Assembly (NCBI GenBank): GCA_030149625.1
Contig: JASLHP010000341.1
Span: 1 to 11,552, forward strand
DNA length: 11,552 nt
From: Solirubrobacteraceae bacterium
GTDB taxonomy: Bacteria > Actinomycetota > Thermoleophilia > Solirubrobacterales > Solirubrobacteraceae
Reading direction: 5' to 3'
The notes beneath the pieces were generated by a model. The model had not been told where the DNA came from, did not search any database, and saw nothing but the letters and a program-made list of their open reading frames with translations. A program made the translations under genes and the position numbers. Of the stretch, positions 1 to 7,285 are shown in pieces; within the stretch, counting starts at the first letter, position 1; every line of letters begins with the position of its first letter.

Positions 1-1
1 G

Positions 2-307
2 CTGCGTCACGCGAAAGCGTTCGCGTTCGTGGCCGTGGCGCTGGGGTTCGTCGCCGCCGGCGGCTATCTCGCGCTGCAGTCGGTGTACTTCATCGCGACC
101 AACAGCCGCGGCCTGGTCACGATGTACGAGGGTCTGCCGTACAAGCTCCCGGGCAACCTCACGCTCTACAGCAGCCAGTACGTATCGGGCGTCAGCGCCT
201 CGACGCTCACGTCGGCCAGACGCCGCGCGCTGCTCGATCACTCACTGCGCTCGGAAGCCGACGCCGCGTCGCTGATCCGCAGCGTCGAACTGGAACAGCT
301 CGAATGA
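2..307 (+). CDS. C-terminal end of probable PP2C-family Ser/Thr protein phosphatase (partial)
   Basis: Open from the left edge in the frame starting at base 2; about 101 residues are visible and the N-terminus is outside the window. What is seen is one hydrophobic segment (roughly visible residues 6-28, FAFVAVALGFVAAGGYLALQ and a few more), then an outer segment of about 70 residues including RGLVTMYEGLPYKLPG. This arrangement (TM helix followed by a short external piece with a 'xxRGxVxxYxGLP' element) is what I know from the C-terminus of PstP/Stp-type phosphatases, which dephosphorylate PknB-type kinases and their substrates. The catalytic PP2C domain is not visible, so the call rests on this tail and on the pbpA-pknB context. 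It ends 10 bases before the pbpA start, so it is probably in the same operon. Alternative: another single-pass membrane protein. Confidence 0.65.
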   Translation: MRHAKAFAFVAVALGFVAAGGYLALQSVYFIATNSRGLVTMYEGLPYKLPGNLTLYSSQYVSGVSASTLTSARRRALLDHSLRSEADAASLIRSVELEQLE

Positions 308-309
308 GG
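306..309 (+). promoter_or_regulatory. Shine-Dalgarno GAGG supporting the TTG start of pbpA
   Basis: GAGG overlaps the last bases of the upstream stop codon and stands 8 bases before TTG at 318. No ATG or GTG lies nearby in this frame, and the residues after TTG (MNRPIVRV...) match the usual short cytoplasmic N-terminus of PbpA proteins. The site therefore decides a TTG start. Confidence 0.55.
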
Positions 310-317
310 CGCACGTC

Positions 318-1778
318 TTGAACCGCCCGATCGTGCGCGTCTACGGGCTCGTCGCCGCGCTGTTCGCGCTGCTGATCGCGTTCACGTCGCGCTGGAGCAT
401 CTTCGAAGCCGCTTCGCTGCGTGACAACACGCTCAACAAACGCACGCTGCTGGAGCAGGAGCGAATCGAGCGCGGGCCGATCCTGGCCGATGACGGCACC
501 GTGCTCGCGCGCAGCGTGCGCGGCCGCGAAGGCGTCTATCAGCGTGTCTACCCGACCGGTGAACTGTTCGCGCAGCCCGTCGGCTATCACTACCTCGAAC
601 CGGACCTCGGCAGCACCGGCGTCGAGCTGTTCCGCGACAAGCAGCTCAACGGCCAGAGCGGGACGAACCTGCAGAGCGTGCTCGACCAGCTGCAGGGCAA
701 GGAACCCCAGGGAGACAAGCTGATCACCACGCTCGACCCGCGCGCGCAGCGCGTCGCGCGCGCGGCTCTCGGCGAACACGAAGGCGCGGTCGTCGCGCTC
801 GATCCGCGGACCGGCGCGGTGCGCGTGATGGCGTCGACCCCCAGCTACAACCCCAACGCGCTGCGCTCGCCGTCGAGCAAGGCTCGACAGGAGCGCGAAC
901 TGAACGCGACCCCGCCGACGAAGTCCGAACTCAACCGGGCCACCCAGTTCGGCTACGCGCCAGGATCGACGTTCAAGGTCGTGACCGCGACCGCCGCGAT
1001 CGACACGGGCCAGTACACGCCGCAAACCACCGTCAGCGGCCGTAACGGCATCATCGTCTCGGGCAAGCTGTTGCAGAACGACAACGGCGAGAGCTTCGGC
1101 CCGATCACGCTCACCTACGCGCTGGCGCACTCGGTCAACACCGTCTATGCCCAGGTGGCCGAGCATCTCGGCAAGCACACGCTCGGCCGCTACATGGAAC
1201 GTTTCGGGTTCGATCGCAAGCCGCAGCTCGACTACCCCGCCGACGAGATGTCCGCGAGCGGCGAGCACTCCGGCGAACGCATCGTCGCGCCGACCAGCCC
1301 ATCGGTCGACGTCGGCCGCCTCGGCATCGGCCAGGACAAACTCGCGGTGACGCCGCTGCAGATGGCGGAGGTCGCCGCCGCCGTCGCGAACCACGGACGG
1401 CTGATGGCGCCGCACCTCCTGCAGCGCGTCGTCGACAGCGAAGGGCGCACCGTGCAGACGATCTCCCCGCGTGTGCAGGCGGTCGTGATGAAACCGTCCA
1501 CGGCGAGCGCGGTACGCTCGATGATGGAAGCGGTCGTCGAGGAAGGCACGGGCACCGCGGCTCGGATCCCCGGCGTCCAGGTCGCCGGCAAGACGGGCAC
1601 CGCGCAGACGCAGTTCGGCGACTCGATCAACAACGTGTGGTTCATCGCGTTCGCGCCCGCGGCCGATCCGAGGGTGGCGGTCGCGGTGACGCTCAAGGCG
1701 GTCCCGGGAGAAGGCGCGACGTTCGCCGCGCCCGTCGCCCGAGCCGTGATCGAAAGCCTGCTGGGATCGCAGTCGTGA
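318..1778 (+). CDS. pbpA: Class B penicillin-binding protein, PbpA type (peptidoglycan D,D-transpeptidase)
   Basis: A 486-residue membrane-anchored transpeptidase that crosslinks peptidoglycan stem peptides outside the membrane. One N-terminal TM segment is visible (about residues 6-24, VRVYGLVAALFALLIAF). It is followed by the class B N-terminal signature ERIERGPILADDGTVLA (about 50-66) and a transpeptidase domain with all three catalytic motifs: STFK with nucleophile Ser217 and Lys220, SVN at 272-274, and KTG at 425-427. The length and the position of the active serine match mycobacterial PbpA (about 490 residues, serine near 222), and there is no large N-terminal transglycosylase domain, so it is not class A. 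The TTG start has a GAGG at proper distance. It ends in a GTGA overlap with pknB, so translation is probably coupled. In mycobacteria PbpA is encoded with PknA/PknB and PstP and is a kinase substrate; regulation of the same kind is inferred here. Confidence 0.93.
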   Translation: MNRPIVRVYGLVAALFALLIAFTSRWSIFEAASLRDNTLNKRTLLEQERIERGPILADDGTVLARSVRGREGVYQRVYPTGELFAQPVGYHYLEPDLGSTGVELFRDKQLNGQSGTNLQSVLDQLQGKEPQGDKLITTLDPRAQRVARAALGEHEGAVVALDPRTGAVRVMASTPSYNPNALRSPSSKARQERELNATPPTKSELNRATQFGYAPGSTFKVVTATAAIDTGQYTPQTTVSGRNGIIVSGKLLQNDNGESFGPITLTYALAHSVNTVYAQVAEHLGKHTLGRYMERFGFDRKPQLDYPADEMSASGEHSGERIVAPTSPSVDVGRLGIGQDKLAVTPLQMAEVAAAVANHGRLMAPHLLQRVVDSEGRTVQTISPRVQAVVMKPSTASAVRSMMEAVVEEGTGTAARIPGVQVAGKTGTAQTQFGDSINNVWFIAFAPAADPRVAVAVTLKAVPGEGATFAAPVARAVIESLLGSQS

Positions 1779-3736
1779 TCGAGCCCGAGACGATCATCGA
1801 CGGCCGCTACAGGGTGATCTCGCGTCTCGGCTCGGGCGGCATGGCCGACGTGTACTTGGCGCAGGATCAGCTGCTCGGCCGGGATGTCGCGGTGAAGGTC
1901 CTGCACCACCACTTCGCCGAAGACCAGGAGTTCGTCGAGCGCTTCCGGCGCGAGGCGTCGAGCGCCGCCGCGCTCTCGCACCCGAACATCGTCGCGATCT
2001 TCGACCGCGGAGAGTGGAATGGCACCTATTACATCGCGATGGAGTACGTCGCCGGACGCACGCTCAAGGCACTCGTGCGCGAGCACGGCGCGCTCGAGCC
2101 GGCGGCCGCGATCGAAATCGTGGTGCAGATCCTGCGCGCCGCGCGCTTCGCGCACCGGCGCGGCGTGATCCACCGCGACCTCAAGCCGCACAACGTGATC
2201 CTCGACGAGGAGGGCCGCGCGCGCGTCACCGACTTCGGGATCGCGCGCGCCGGCGCGTCGGACATGACGCTCACCGGGTCGATCATGGGGACCGCCCAAT
2301 ACCTGTCCCCCGAGCAGGCGCAGGGACACGCGGTGAGCGCGTCCTCCGACCTCTACTCGATCGGCGTGATCCTGTACGAGCTGCTGACCGGCGCGGTTCC
2401 GTTCGAGGGCGAGACGGCGGTCGCGATCGCCTTCAAGCAGGTCTCGGCCGAGCCCCACCCGCCGAGCGCGCTCAACCCGGCGCTGCCGGCTTCGCTCGAC
2501 GCGGTCGTGCTGCGCATGCTCGCCAAGGACCCGGCGCAGCGCTACGCGAGCGCCGATGAGCTGATCGCGGCGCTCGAGCACGAGCGCCAGCTGCTGCCGG
2601 CGCTCTCCGCCGCCGCCACCGGCACGATCCCCGATGCTCGGGTACACCACGCCCCGCAGCCGCTCCCGCCACGCGCCGGAGCCGGTTCGATGCTGCTGGC
2701 GGCGCCGGGAACCGGACAGTACGAGCTGGAGGACCCCTCGATGCGAGCGGACGGCCGCCCCGGCTGGCAGCGCGGCGCGCTGTGGGCGCTCGCGATCCTG
2801 CTCGTCGCCGGTGTCGCGGTGCTGGCGGCGGTGCTGTTGACGCACAGCACCAAGCCAGTGACGGTACCGCGCGTGACCGGCCTGAGCGAACAGGCCGCGG
2901 GGGCTGCCCTGCGTAAGGCCGAACTGAGTCCGCTGCCCTCGCTCGCGGCGAGCGCGACCGTCCACAGCGGGCTCGTGATCAGCCAGACCCCCGCCGCCGG
3001 GACGGCGGCCGACAAGGGCTCGCGCGTGAGCATCGTCGTCTCGGAGGGCCCCGCGAACGTGCCGTTGATGGATGTCACCGGACTCACAGCCGCCAAGGCC
3101 ACGGCCGAGCTGCGCAAGGCGCACTTCAAGACGAAGATCAAGACGGAAGCGAGCAAGGCGGTCGAAGCCGGCCGCGTGATCGGCACCGAGCCCCCCGCCG
3201 AAACGGACGTTCAGGAAGGGCGCGTGATCACGCTGCTGGTCTCCAGTGGCCCGGCGCCCGTGCACGTGCCCGATGTCACCGGGCAGCTGCTCGAAGCGGC
3301 GGAAGCGACTCTCGCCAACGACGAATTGGGCGTCGGCGCCATCACCAAGCGGGTATCCGCGTCGCAGGCGCCCGGTACGGTGCTCGCGCAGTCGCCGGGC
3401 ACCGGCAACTCGGTGAAAGCGGGCACCGAGGTCGACCTGACGGTCGCTCGCGCGCCCAAGGAAGTCGAAGTCCCGAACGTCGTCGGCGCCGCCGAAGTCG
3501 CGGCCGAGGCCACGCTCGAGCACGCGGGCTTGAAGTCCGCCGTGCAGACGCGTCCCACGAGCGAACAGGCGCAGGTCGGCATCGTGCTCGAACAGAACCC
3601 GGCGGCGGCCACGCAGGCGCGCAAGGGCACGACGGTGACGCTCGTGGTCGGCATGCTCAGCTCGAGCACCACACCGACGACCACGACCACGACGACGACG
3701 ACCACGCCGCCCACGCCGGCGCCGCCCGCCGAATGA
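1775..3736 (+). CDS. pknB: PASTA-domain Ser/Thr protein kinase, PknB/Stk1 family
   Basis: A 653-residue transmembrane kinase. The start is GTG at 1775, overlapping the pbpA stop (GTGA); it gives the typical N-terminus MIEPETIIDGRYRVISRLG, while the frame stays open upstream inside pbpA and that part looks non-native. Kinase domain about 12-275: glycine loop GSGGMADVY (19-27), ATP lysine K41, catalytic HRDLKPHN with D135, DFG D153, activation segment with GTAQYLSPEQ. One TM helix lies at about 335-358. Outside are four PASTA repeats, beginning near 360, 427, 494 and 562, each opening with a VP.V.G-like element; such repeats bind muropeptides or lipid II in the family. The last 26 residues are Ser/Thr/Pro-rich with ten threonines in a row. 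It ends in an ATGA overlap with ddl. Probable role: sensing wall precursors and phosphorylating division and wall proteins. Confidence 0.95.
   Translation: MIEPETIIDGRYRVISRLGSGGMADVYLAQDQLLGRDVAVKVLHHHFAEDQEFVERFRREASSAAALSHPNIVAIFDRGEWNGTYYIAMEYVAGRTLKALVREHGALEPAAAIEIVVQILRAARFAHRRGVIHRDLKPHNVILDEEGRARVTDFGIARAGASDMTLTGSIMGTAQYLSPEQAQGHAVSASSDLYSIGVILYELLTGAVPFEGETAVAIAFKQVSAEPHPPSALNPALPASLDAVVLRMLAKDPAQRYASADELIAALEHERQLLPALSAAATGTIPDARVHHAPQPLPPRAGAGSMLLAAPGTGQYELEDPSMRADGRPGWQRGALWALAILLVAGVAVLAAVLLTHSTKPVTVPRVTGLSEQAAGAALRKAELSPLPSLAASATVHSGLVISQTPAAGTAADKGSRVSIVVSEGPANVPLMDVTGLTAAKATAELRKAHFKTKIKTEASKAVEAGRVIGTEPPAETDVQEGRVITLLVSSGPAPVHVPDVTGQLLEAAEATLANDELGVGAITKRVSASQAPGTVLAQSPGTGNSVKAGTEVDLTVARAPKEVEVPNVVGAAEVAAEATLEHAGLKSAVQTRPTSEQAQVGIVLEQNPAAATQARKGTTVTLVVGMLSSSTTPTTTTTTTTTTPPTPAPPAE
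3677..3706 (+). repeat. Ten consecutive threonine codons (ACG/ACC) at the end of pknB
   Basis: Ten Thr codons, only ACG or ACC, encode an unbroken T10 run flanked by TTP and PPTPAPPAE. The protein topology places it outside the cell after the fourth PASTA repeat. The near-trinucleotide repeat could vary in length by slippage. Confidence 0.85.
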
Positions 3737-4767
3737 CCGGCGAGCCGCTCGTCGTCGCGGTGCTCGCCGGCGGCCGCTCCTCAGAGCACGACGTCTCGCT
3801 GTCCTCGGGCGCGGCCGTGCGCGACGGATTGCGCGCCGCCGGCCACGAGGTCGTGTGGGTGGAGATCGACCGCGAAGGCGCATGGCGCAGCGATCAGCAG
3901 CCGCTGAGCCTGACGGCAGGCGGCGGCCTGCTCGGCGTCGACGTCGTGTTTCCCGCGCTGCACGGCCCCTTTGGGGAGGACGGCACGGTTCAGGGCCTGC
4001 TGGAGACGCTCGACGTGGCATATGTGGGCGCGGGTGTGGCCGCCTCCGCCGTGTGTCTGGACAAGGTTCTGTTCAAGCAGCTGATGGCCGCGCTGGGAGT
4101 GGCGCAGGTGGATCACGCGGGGGTGCGCGCCGAGCGCTTCAGGCGCTCGCGCGAGCACGCATCGGCGGAGCTCGAGAAGCTGGCGCGTCTCGGCCTGCCC
4201 GTGTTCGTCAAGCCGGCTCACCAAGGCTCCTCGGTGGGGATCGCCAAGGTCAGCGACGAGGAGCAGCTGGCGGGCGCGCTCGAGGAGGCATTCAGGCACG
4301 ACGGCCTCGCGATCGTCGAGGCGGCCGCCGCCGGCATCGAGGTCGAGTGCGGCGTCCTCGGCGTGCTCGCCGCCAACGAGCATGCGGCGGCCGAGCCGGC
4401 ATTCGCGTCCGAGCCGGGCGAGATCCGCTTCGTCGGCGACTTCTACGACTACGGCTCGAAGTACTCGCCGGGCGCCATGGAGCTGCGGATCCCCGCGGGC
4501 ATCTCTCCGCGTGCGCGCGAGCAGGTTCGCGAGCTGGCCGTGCGCGTGTTCGAGGCGACCGGTTGCGAGGGCCTCGCGCGGGTCGACTTCTTCGTCGAGC
4601 ACGAGCGCGTGCTGGTCAACGAGCTGAACACGATGCCGGGCTTCACGCCCACGAGCGTCTACGCAAAGCTGCTGGCGGCCTCGGGCGTCCCCTATGCGGA
4701 GCTCGTCGACAGGCTCTGCCGACTGGCGCTCGCGCGCCACGCGCGCGAGCGCTCCTACAGCCGTTGA
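3733..4767 (+). CDS. ddl: D-alanine--D-alanine ligase
   Basis: A 344-residue cytoplasmic ATP-grasp enzyme that joins two D-Ala for the UDP-MurNAc pentapeptide. Visible in order: N-terminal signature AGGRSSEHDVSLSSG with E18 (binds the first D-Ala); HGPFGEDG at 77-84 and the following YVGAGVAASAVCLDK; ATP-binding KPAHQGSSVG (160-169); omega-loop FYDYGSKY (237-244); and metal ligands D285, E297 and N299 in the ELNTMPGFTPTS segment. The tyrosine at 240 in the omega loop is the residue type expected for a dipeptide (D-Ala-D-Ala) ligase and argues against a VanA-type D-Ala-D-Lac enzyme. The start ATG overlaps the pknB stop (ATGA), so it is the last visible gene of the pbpA-pknB operon. Length is in the usual range (300-370). 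Confidence 0.95.
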   Translation: MTGEPLVVAVLAGGRSSEHDVSLSSGAAVRDGLRAAGHEVVWVEIDREGAWRSDQQPLSLTAGGGLLGVDVVFPALHGPFGEDGTVQGLLETLDVAYVGAGVAASAVCLDKVLFKQLMAALGVAQVDHAGVRAERFRRSREHASAELEKLARLGLPVFVKPAHQGSSVGIAKVSDEEQLAGALEEAFRHDGLAIVEAAAAGIEVECGVLGVLAANEHAAAEPAFASEPGEIRFVGDFYDYGSKYSPGAMELRIPAGISPRAREQVRELAVRVFEATGCEGLARVDFFVEHERVLVNELNTMPGFTPTSVYAKLLAASGVPYAELVDRLCRLALARHARERSYSR

Positions 4768-4791
4768 CGGCGGCGCCGCGAGCGCGCCGTC
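4766..4791. terminator. Possible GC-rich hairpin between convergent genes
   Basis: A perfect 7-bp inverted repeat, GACGGCG (4766-4772) and CGCCGTC (4785-4791), with a 12-base loop, starts inside the ddl stop codon. No T-run follows on either strand, so it is not a canonical intrinsic terminator; GC-rich hairpins without U-tracts are reported in actinobacteria, but chance pairing in such GC-rich DNA is possible. Confidence 0.3.
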
Positions 4792-4801
4792 CTCACGCGC
4801 G

Positions 4802-4853
4802 CGCAAGCCACTGCCGCCGCCGGCGCAAGCCACTCCCTCGCAAGCCACTCCCT
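4802..4853. repeat. 15-bp tandem duplication plus a partial third copy in the convergent gap
   Basis: CGCAAGCCACTCCCT occurs perfectly at 4824-4838 and 4839-4853, directly adjacent. The first 11 bases, CGCAAGCCACT, occur again at 4802-4812. The last copy runs into the stop codon (TAG on the minus strand, 4852-4854) of the convergent kinase gene. The 84-bp gap 4768-4851 otherwise holds only the GC-rich hairpin. Confidence 0.8.
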
Positions 4854-6423
4854 ACTTGAACAAGGTCAGCTCGGCGATCGTCGCCGACTCCATGTGCGGC
4901 GGCAGCGTCGTCAGCCACACGAGGTAGTACCGGTGCGCGTGCCCGGAGAGCGCCAGCGGGATGCGCTCGCCGTTGTGCACATCCGTGCTCGCGCCCACAG
5001 GGCCACGCCACCCGCGTGCCGTCAGCGGCGTGGAGTCGCCGTAGGCGAGTTCGAGCTGCGGGTGGTCGCCGACGTAGATCTGCACCGCAAAGCCGGGCGT
5101 CGGCGTCTGGATCTCGAGCGCCTTGGCGAGCACCCGCGGCGCCGCATCCAGGTAGACCCCCAGACCCACGCCGCCGGCCTTTTGCAGCGTCCCGTCGTAG
5201 TATTGCTCGGTGCTCCAGGTCGTGTTGGGGTCGCCGTCGACGACGTTGCCGATCAGGTCGCGGTTTTCGGGCCCAGTGCCGAACGGGTTGTAGTCGTGCG
5301 CCGCCGCCTGACCCAGCTGCACCGGTTCCAGTCCGGCGTGCGCGACGACACCCGGCGCCTGCCCGGCGCCTCGATGGGCTCTGTCGGCGGCGATCGCGAT
5401 CACGATCGCGACGATCGCGACGAGCAGCGCGAGCGAGATCGCCCAACGGGCCGGGTGGCGCATGCGCCACGGCAGCCGCCGCCGGGCGGAGCCCGGCAGC
5501 GTGCGCAGCACGCTCGTCACCTCGCCGGTGGCCTGACCCGAGCGCGAGGCCTCGACCGCGAGCACCTCCTCGAGGTCGGAGACCATGCTCGCCGCGTCGG
5601 TGTAGCGGCGCGAGAGATCCTTCGAGACGGCGCGTTCGACCACCGCCGCGGTGGCCGCCGAGAGCTCGGGACGCAGCCGTTGCACGTCCGGGACATCCTC
5701 GCGCACATGCTTCATCGCGACCGCCACCGGCGAGGAGGCGTGGAACGGGACCTGCCCGGTGAGCATCTCGAACAGCACCACGCCCAGCGAATAGAGGTCG
5801 GACTGCCCGGTCACCGGCTGGCCGAGCGCCTGCTCGGGCGAGACGTAGTCGGTCGTGCCGAGCACGCGCCCGGCCATCGTCAGCCCTTCCTCCGAGAGCG
5901 AGCGAGCAATGCCGAAGTCGGTGATCTTCGCGCCGCCTTCCTCGCTGATCAGCACGTTGTGCGGCTTGACGTCGCGGTGCACGATCTGACGCTCGTGGGC
6001 AGCGCCGAGCGCGCGCGCGATCTCGATCGCGTAGGCGATCGCCTGTGGGATGTCCAGCGGCCCGTCGCGACGAATGACGTCCTTGAGCGTCACGCCGTCG
6101 ACGTACTCGAGCACGATGTACGGAGTCCCGCCCGCCTCGCTGGCGCCGCCAACGCCCGCCAGCCCGTCCTCGGGGGCAGCCTGCTCGCCGGCGTCGATCA
6201 CGGTCACGACGTGCGGATGGTTGAGTTGCGCCACCGAGCGCGCCTCGCGCCGAAAGCGCTCGAGCTGGTCGGAGTCGGCCGCGATCTCGCGGTGCATCAG
6301 CTTGACCGCGATCGGCCGCTCGAGCACCGTGTCGAACGCCCGATAGACCGTCGACATGCCGCCGCGACCGATCTCCGCATCAAGCCTGTAGCGCCCGCCG
6401 ATAACCGTCCCAAGAGCAGTCAT
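4852..6423 (-). CDS. Transmembrane Ser/Thr protein kinase with a discoidin-like external domain (no PASTA)
   Basis: 523 residues. Kinase domain about 12-280: GRGGMSTVY (19-27), ATP lysine K41 in IAVKLM, HRDVKPHN with D151, DFG D169, GTTDYVSPEQ in the activation segment. An Ala/Gly/Glu-rich insertion of about 20 residues sits before PYIVLEYVDG, longer than usual for the family. One TM helix at about 327-350 is followed by about 170 external residues without PASTA repeats. The external part contains NPFGTGPENRD, VDGDPNTTWSTEQYYDG (D396 is the first Asp) and GGVGLGVYLD, the pattern of the sugar-binding-like (F5/8 type C-like) domain that I recall at the C-terminus of mycobacterial MviN. The ligand is unknown. 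It lies 22 bases after uppP in the dedA-uppP operon and is convergent with ddl. All catalytic residues are present, so it should be active. Confidence 0.9.
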   Translation of the reverse strand: MTALGTVIGGRYRLDAEIGRGGMSTVYRAFDTVLERPIAVKLMHREIAADSDQLERFRREARSVAQLNHPHVVTVIDAGEQAAPEDGLAGVGGASEAGGTPYIVLEYVDGVTLKDVIRRDGPLDIPQAIAYAIEIARALGAAHERQIVHRDVKPHNVLISEEGGAKITDFGIARSLSEEGLTMAGRVLGTTDYVSPEQALGQPVTGQSDLYSLGVVLFEMLTGQVPFHASSPVAVAMKHVREDVPDVQRLRPELSAATAAVVERAVSKDLSRRYTDAASMVSDLEEVLAVEASRSGQATGEVTSVLRTLPGSARRRLPWRMRHPARWAISLALLVAIVAIVIAIAADRAHRGAGQAPGVVAHAGLEPVQLGQAAAHDYNPFGTGPENRDLIGNVVDGDPNTTWSTEQYYDGTLQKAGGVGLGVYLDAAPRVLAKALEIQTPTPGFAVQIYVGDHPQLELAYGDSTPLTARGWRGPVGASTDVHNGERIPLALSGHAHRYYLVWLTTLPPHMESATIAELTLFK

Positions 6424-6437
6424 GCGCCTCTATTGTG
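6424..6437 (-). promoter_or_regulatory. Start region of the second kinase: AGAGG and a weak -10-like CACAAT
   Basis: On the minus strand, AGAGG (6431-6427) lies only 3 bases before the ATG, closer than a good ribosome binding site. CACAAT (6437-6432) ends 8 bases before the ATG, the position of a -10 box for a leaderless transcript, but its first base does not fit TANNNT. Both readings are weak; no other start codon suits the protein better. Confidence 0.25.
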
Positions 6438-6445
6438 CGCGCCCG

Positions 6446-7285
6446 CTAGGCGGCGCGGCGCCCGCGCGCGAACACCAGCGCCGCCAGCAAGCAGCGATAC
6501 AGCGCGCAGGGCCACAGGGCCTGGCCTTCGTCGAGCCAGCGCCGCAGCAGGCGCGCGCTCGCCATCGTCGACAGGAACGCGGCCGCGCCGCCGCCGGCCA
6601 GCGCGACGCGCTGCTCGCGCGGCACGCCGGCGCCGTGCATGCGTGCGCCCTTCAGCACGCTCGCGCCGAGAATCACCGGCAGCCCCGCGTGCCACGACAG
6701 CCGCTGCGCGTCGTCGCGCGCAAATCCGCGCGCGCGCGCCGCCGTGAGCGTGGCCCCGTTGCGCGACACGCCGGGGATCAGCGCGGCCGCCTGCGCGATG
6801 CCCAGAGCCAACCCGTCACGCGCGCCGGGCACCCGCTGCTCGCGGTCGTGCTGCTCGGGTACGTCCGCGCGACGGTCGGCGAGCGCCATCGCCACGCCGC
6901 CCACGACCAGCCCGAGCGCGATCGAGCGAGGCTCTCCGAGCGTCCGCTCGATCGTCGGCCCGAGCGTGTAGCCGGCGAGCGCCGCTGGCGCCAGCGCCAG
7001 CGCGACCGCGACCGCTTGCCGTCGGTCGAGCCGCATGGCGTCGTGCAGCAGCTCGCCGCGCATGTGGATCGCAAGGGCCGCGCCCGCGCCCGCGTGCAGC
7101 GCGACCTCGAGGGACTTGCGCAGCTCTCCGCTGCACTGCGCGTATGGCCAGCTGGCGAGCCACGGCAGCAGCGTCACATGCGCCGAGGAGGAGATCGGCA
7201 GCAGCTCGGTGGGACCCTGCAGCAGGCCCAGCGTCACGGCGTGACGAAACGGCAGCGCGCCGCCGCGGCGATCAGCCGATGGCAT
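6446..7285 (-). CDS. uppP: Undecaprenyl-diphosphatase (UppP/BacA family)
   Basis: A 279-residue polytopic membrane enzyme that removes a phosphate from undecaprenyl pyrophosphate, giving the C55-P lipid carrier used for peptidoglycan and surface-glycan precursors. Both family motifs are visible: LLQGPTELLPISSSAH (21-36), with Q23 and E27 as the (E/Q)xxxE pair, and PGVSRNGAT with S174, R175 and N176. The second position usually reads PGxSRSGxT, so the serine after Arg is replaced by Asn. Many hydrophobic stretches fit the multi-helix topology, and the length is close to the usual 265-275. I chose ATG at 7285: it overlaps the dedA stop by 14 bases and leaves a 10-residue lead; the frame is open further upstream but that part is hydrophilic and unlike the family. 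The ribosome binding site is weak, so translation may be coupled to dedA. The second kinase follows after 22 bases. Confidence 0.9.
   Translation of the reverse strand: MPSADRRGGALPFRHAVTLGLLQGPTELLPISSSAHVTLLPWLASWPYAQCSGELRKSLEVALHAGAGAALAIHMRGELLHDAMRLDRRQAVAVALALAPAALAGYTLGPTIERTLGEPRSIALGLVVGGVAMALADRRADVPEQHDREQRVPGARDGLALGIAQAAALIPGVSRNGATLTAARARGFARDDAQRLSWHAGLPVILGASVLKGARMHGAGVPREQRVALAGGGAAAFLSTMASARLLRRWLDEGQALWPCALYRCLLAALVFARGRRAA

Noticed and set aside
1232..4021. A very long antisense open frame (929 codons) opposite pbpA, pknB and ddl
   Set aside because: Its translation is Arg/Ala/Gly-rich with no domain motif, and it lies opposite three well-supported genes. Such frames are expected from the GC-rich third positions.
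4802..4853. CRISPR-like array
   Set aside because: Only two perfect and one partial copy, no unique spacers of regular length and no cas genes.
5386..5420. Repeated CGATCGCGA-like units
   Set aside because: They encode the Ile/Val/Ala-rich TM helix of the kinase; repeated codons for hydrophobic residues explain them.
4894..6747. A 617-codon plus-strand frame opposite the second kinase
   Set aside because: Low-complexity Arg/Ala/His composition and no ribosome binding site; the minus-strand kinase has all its catalytic motifs.
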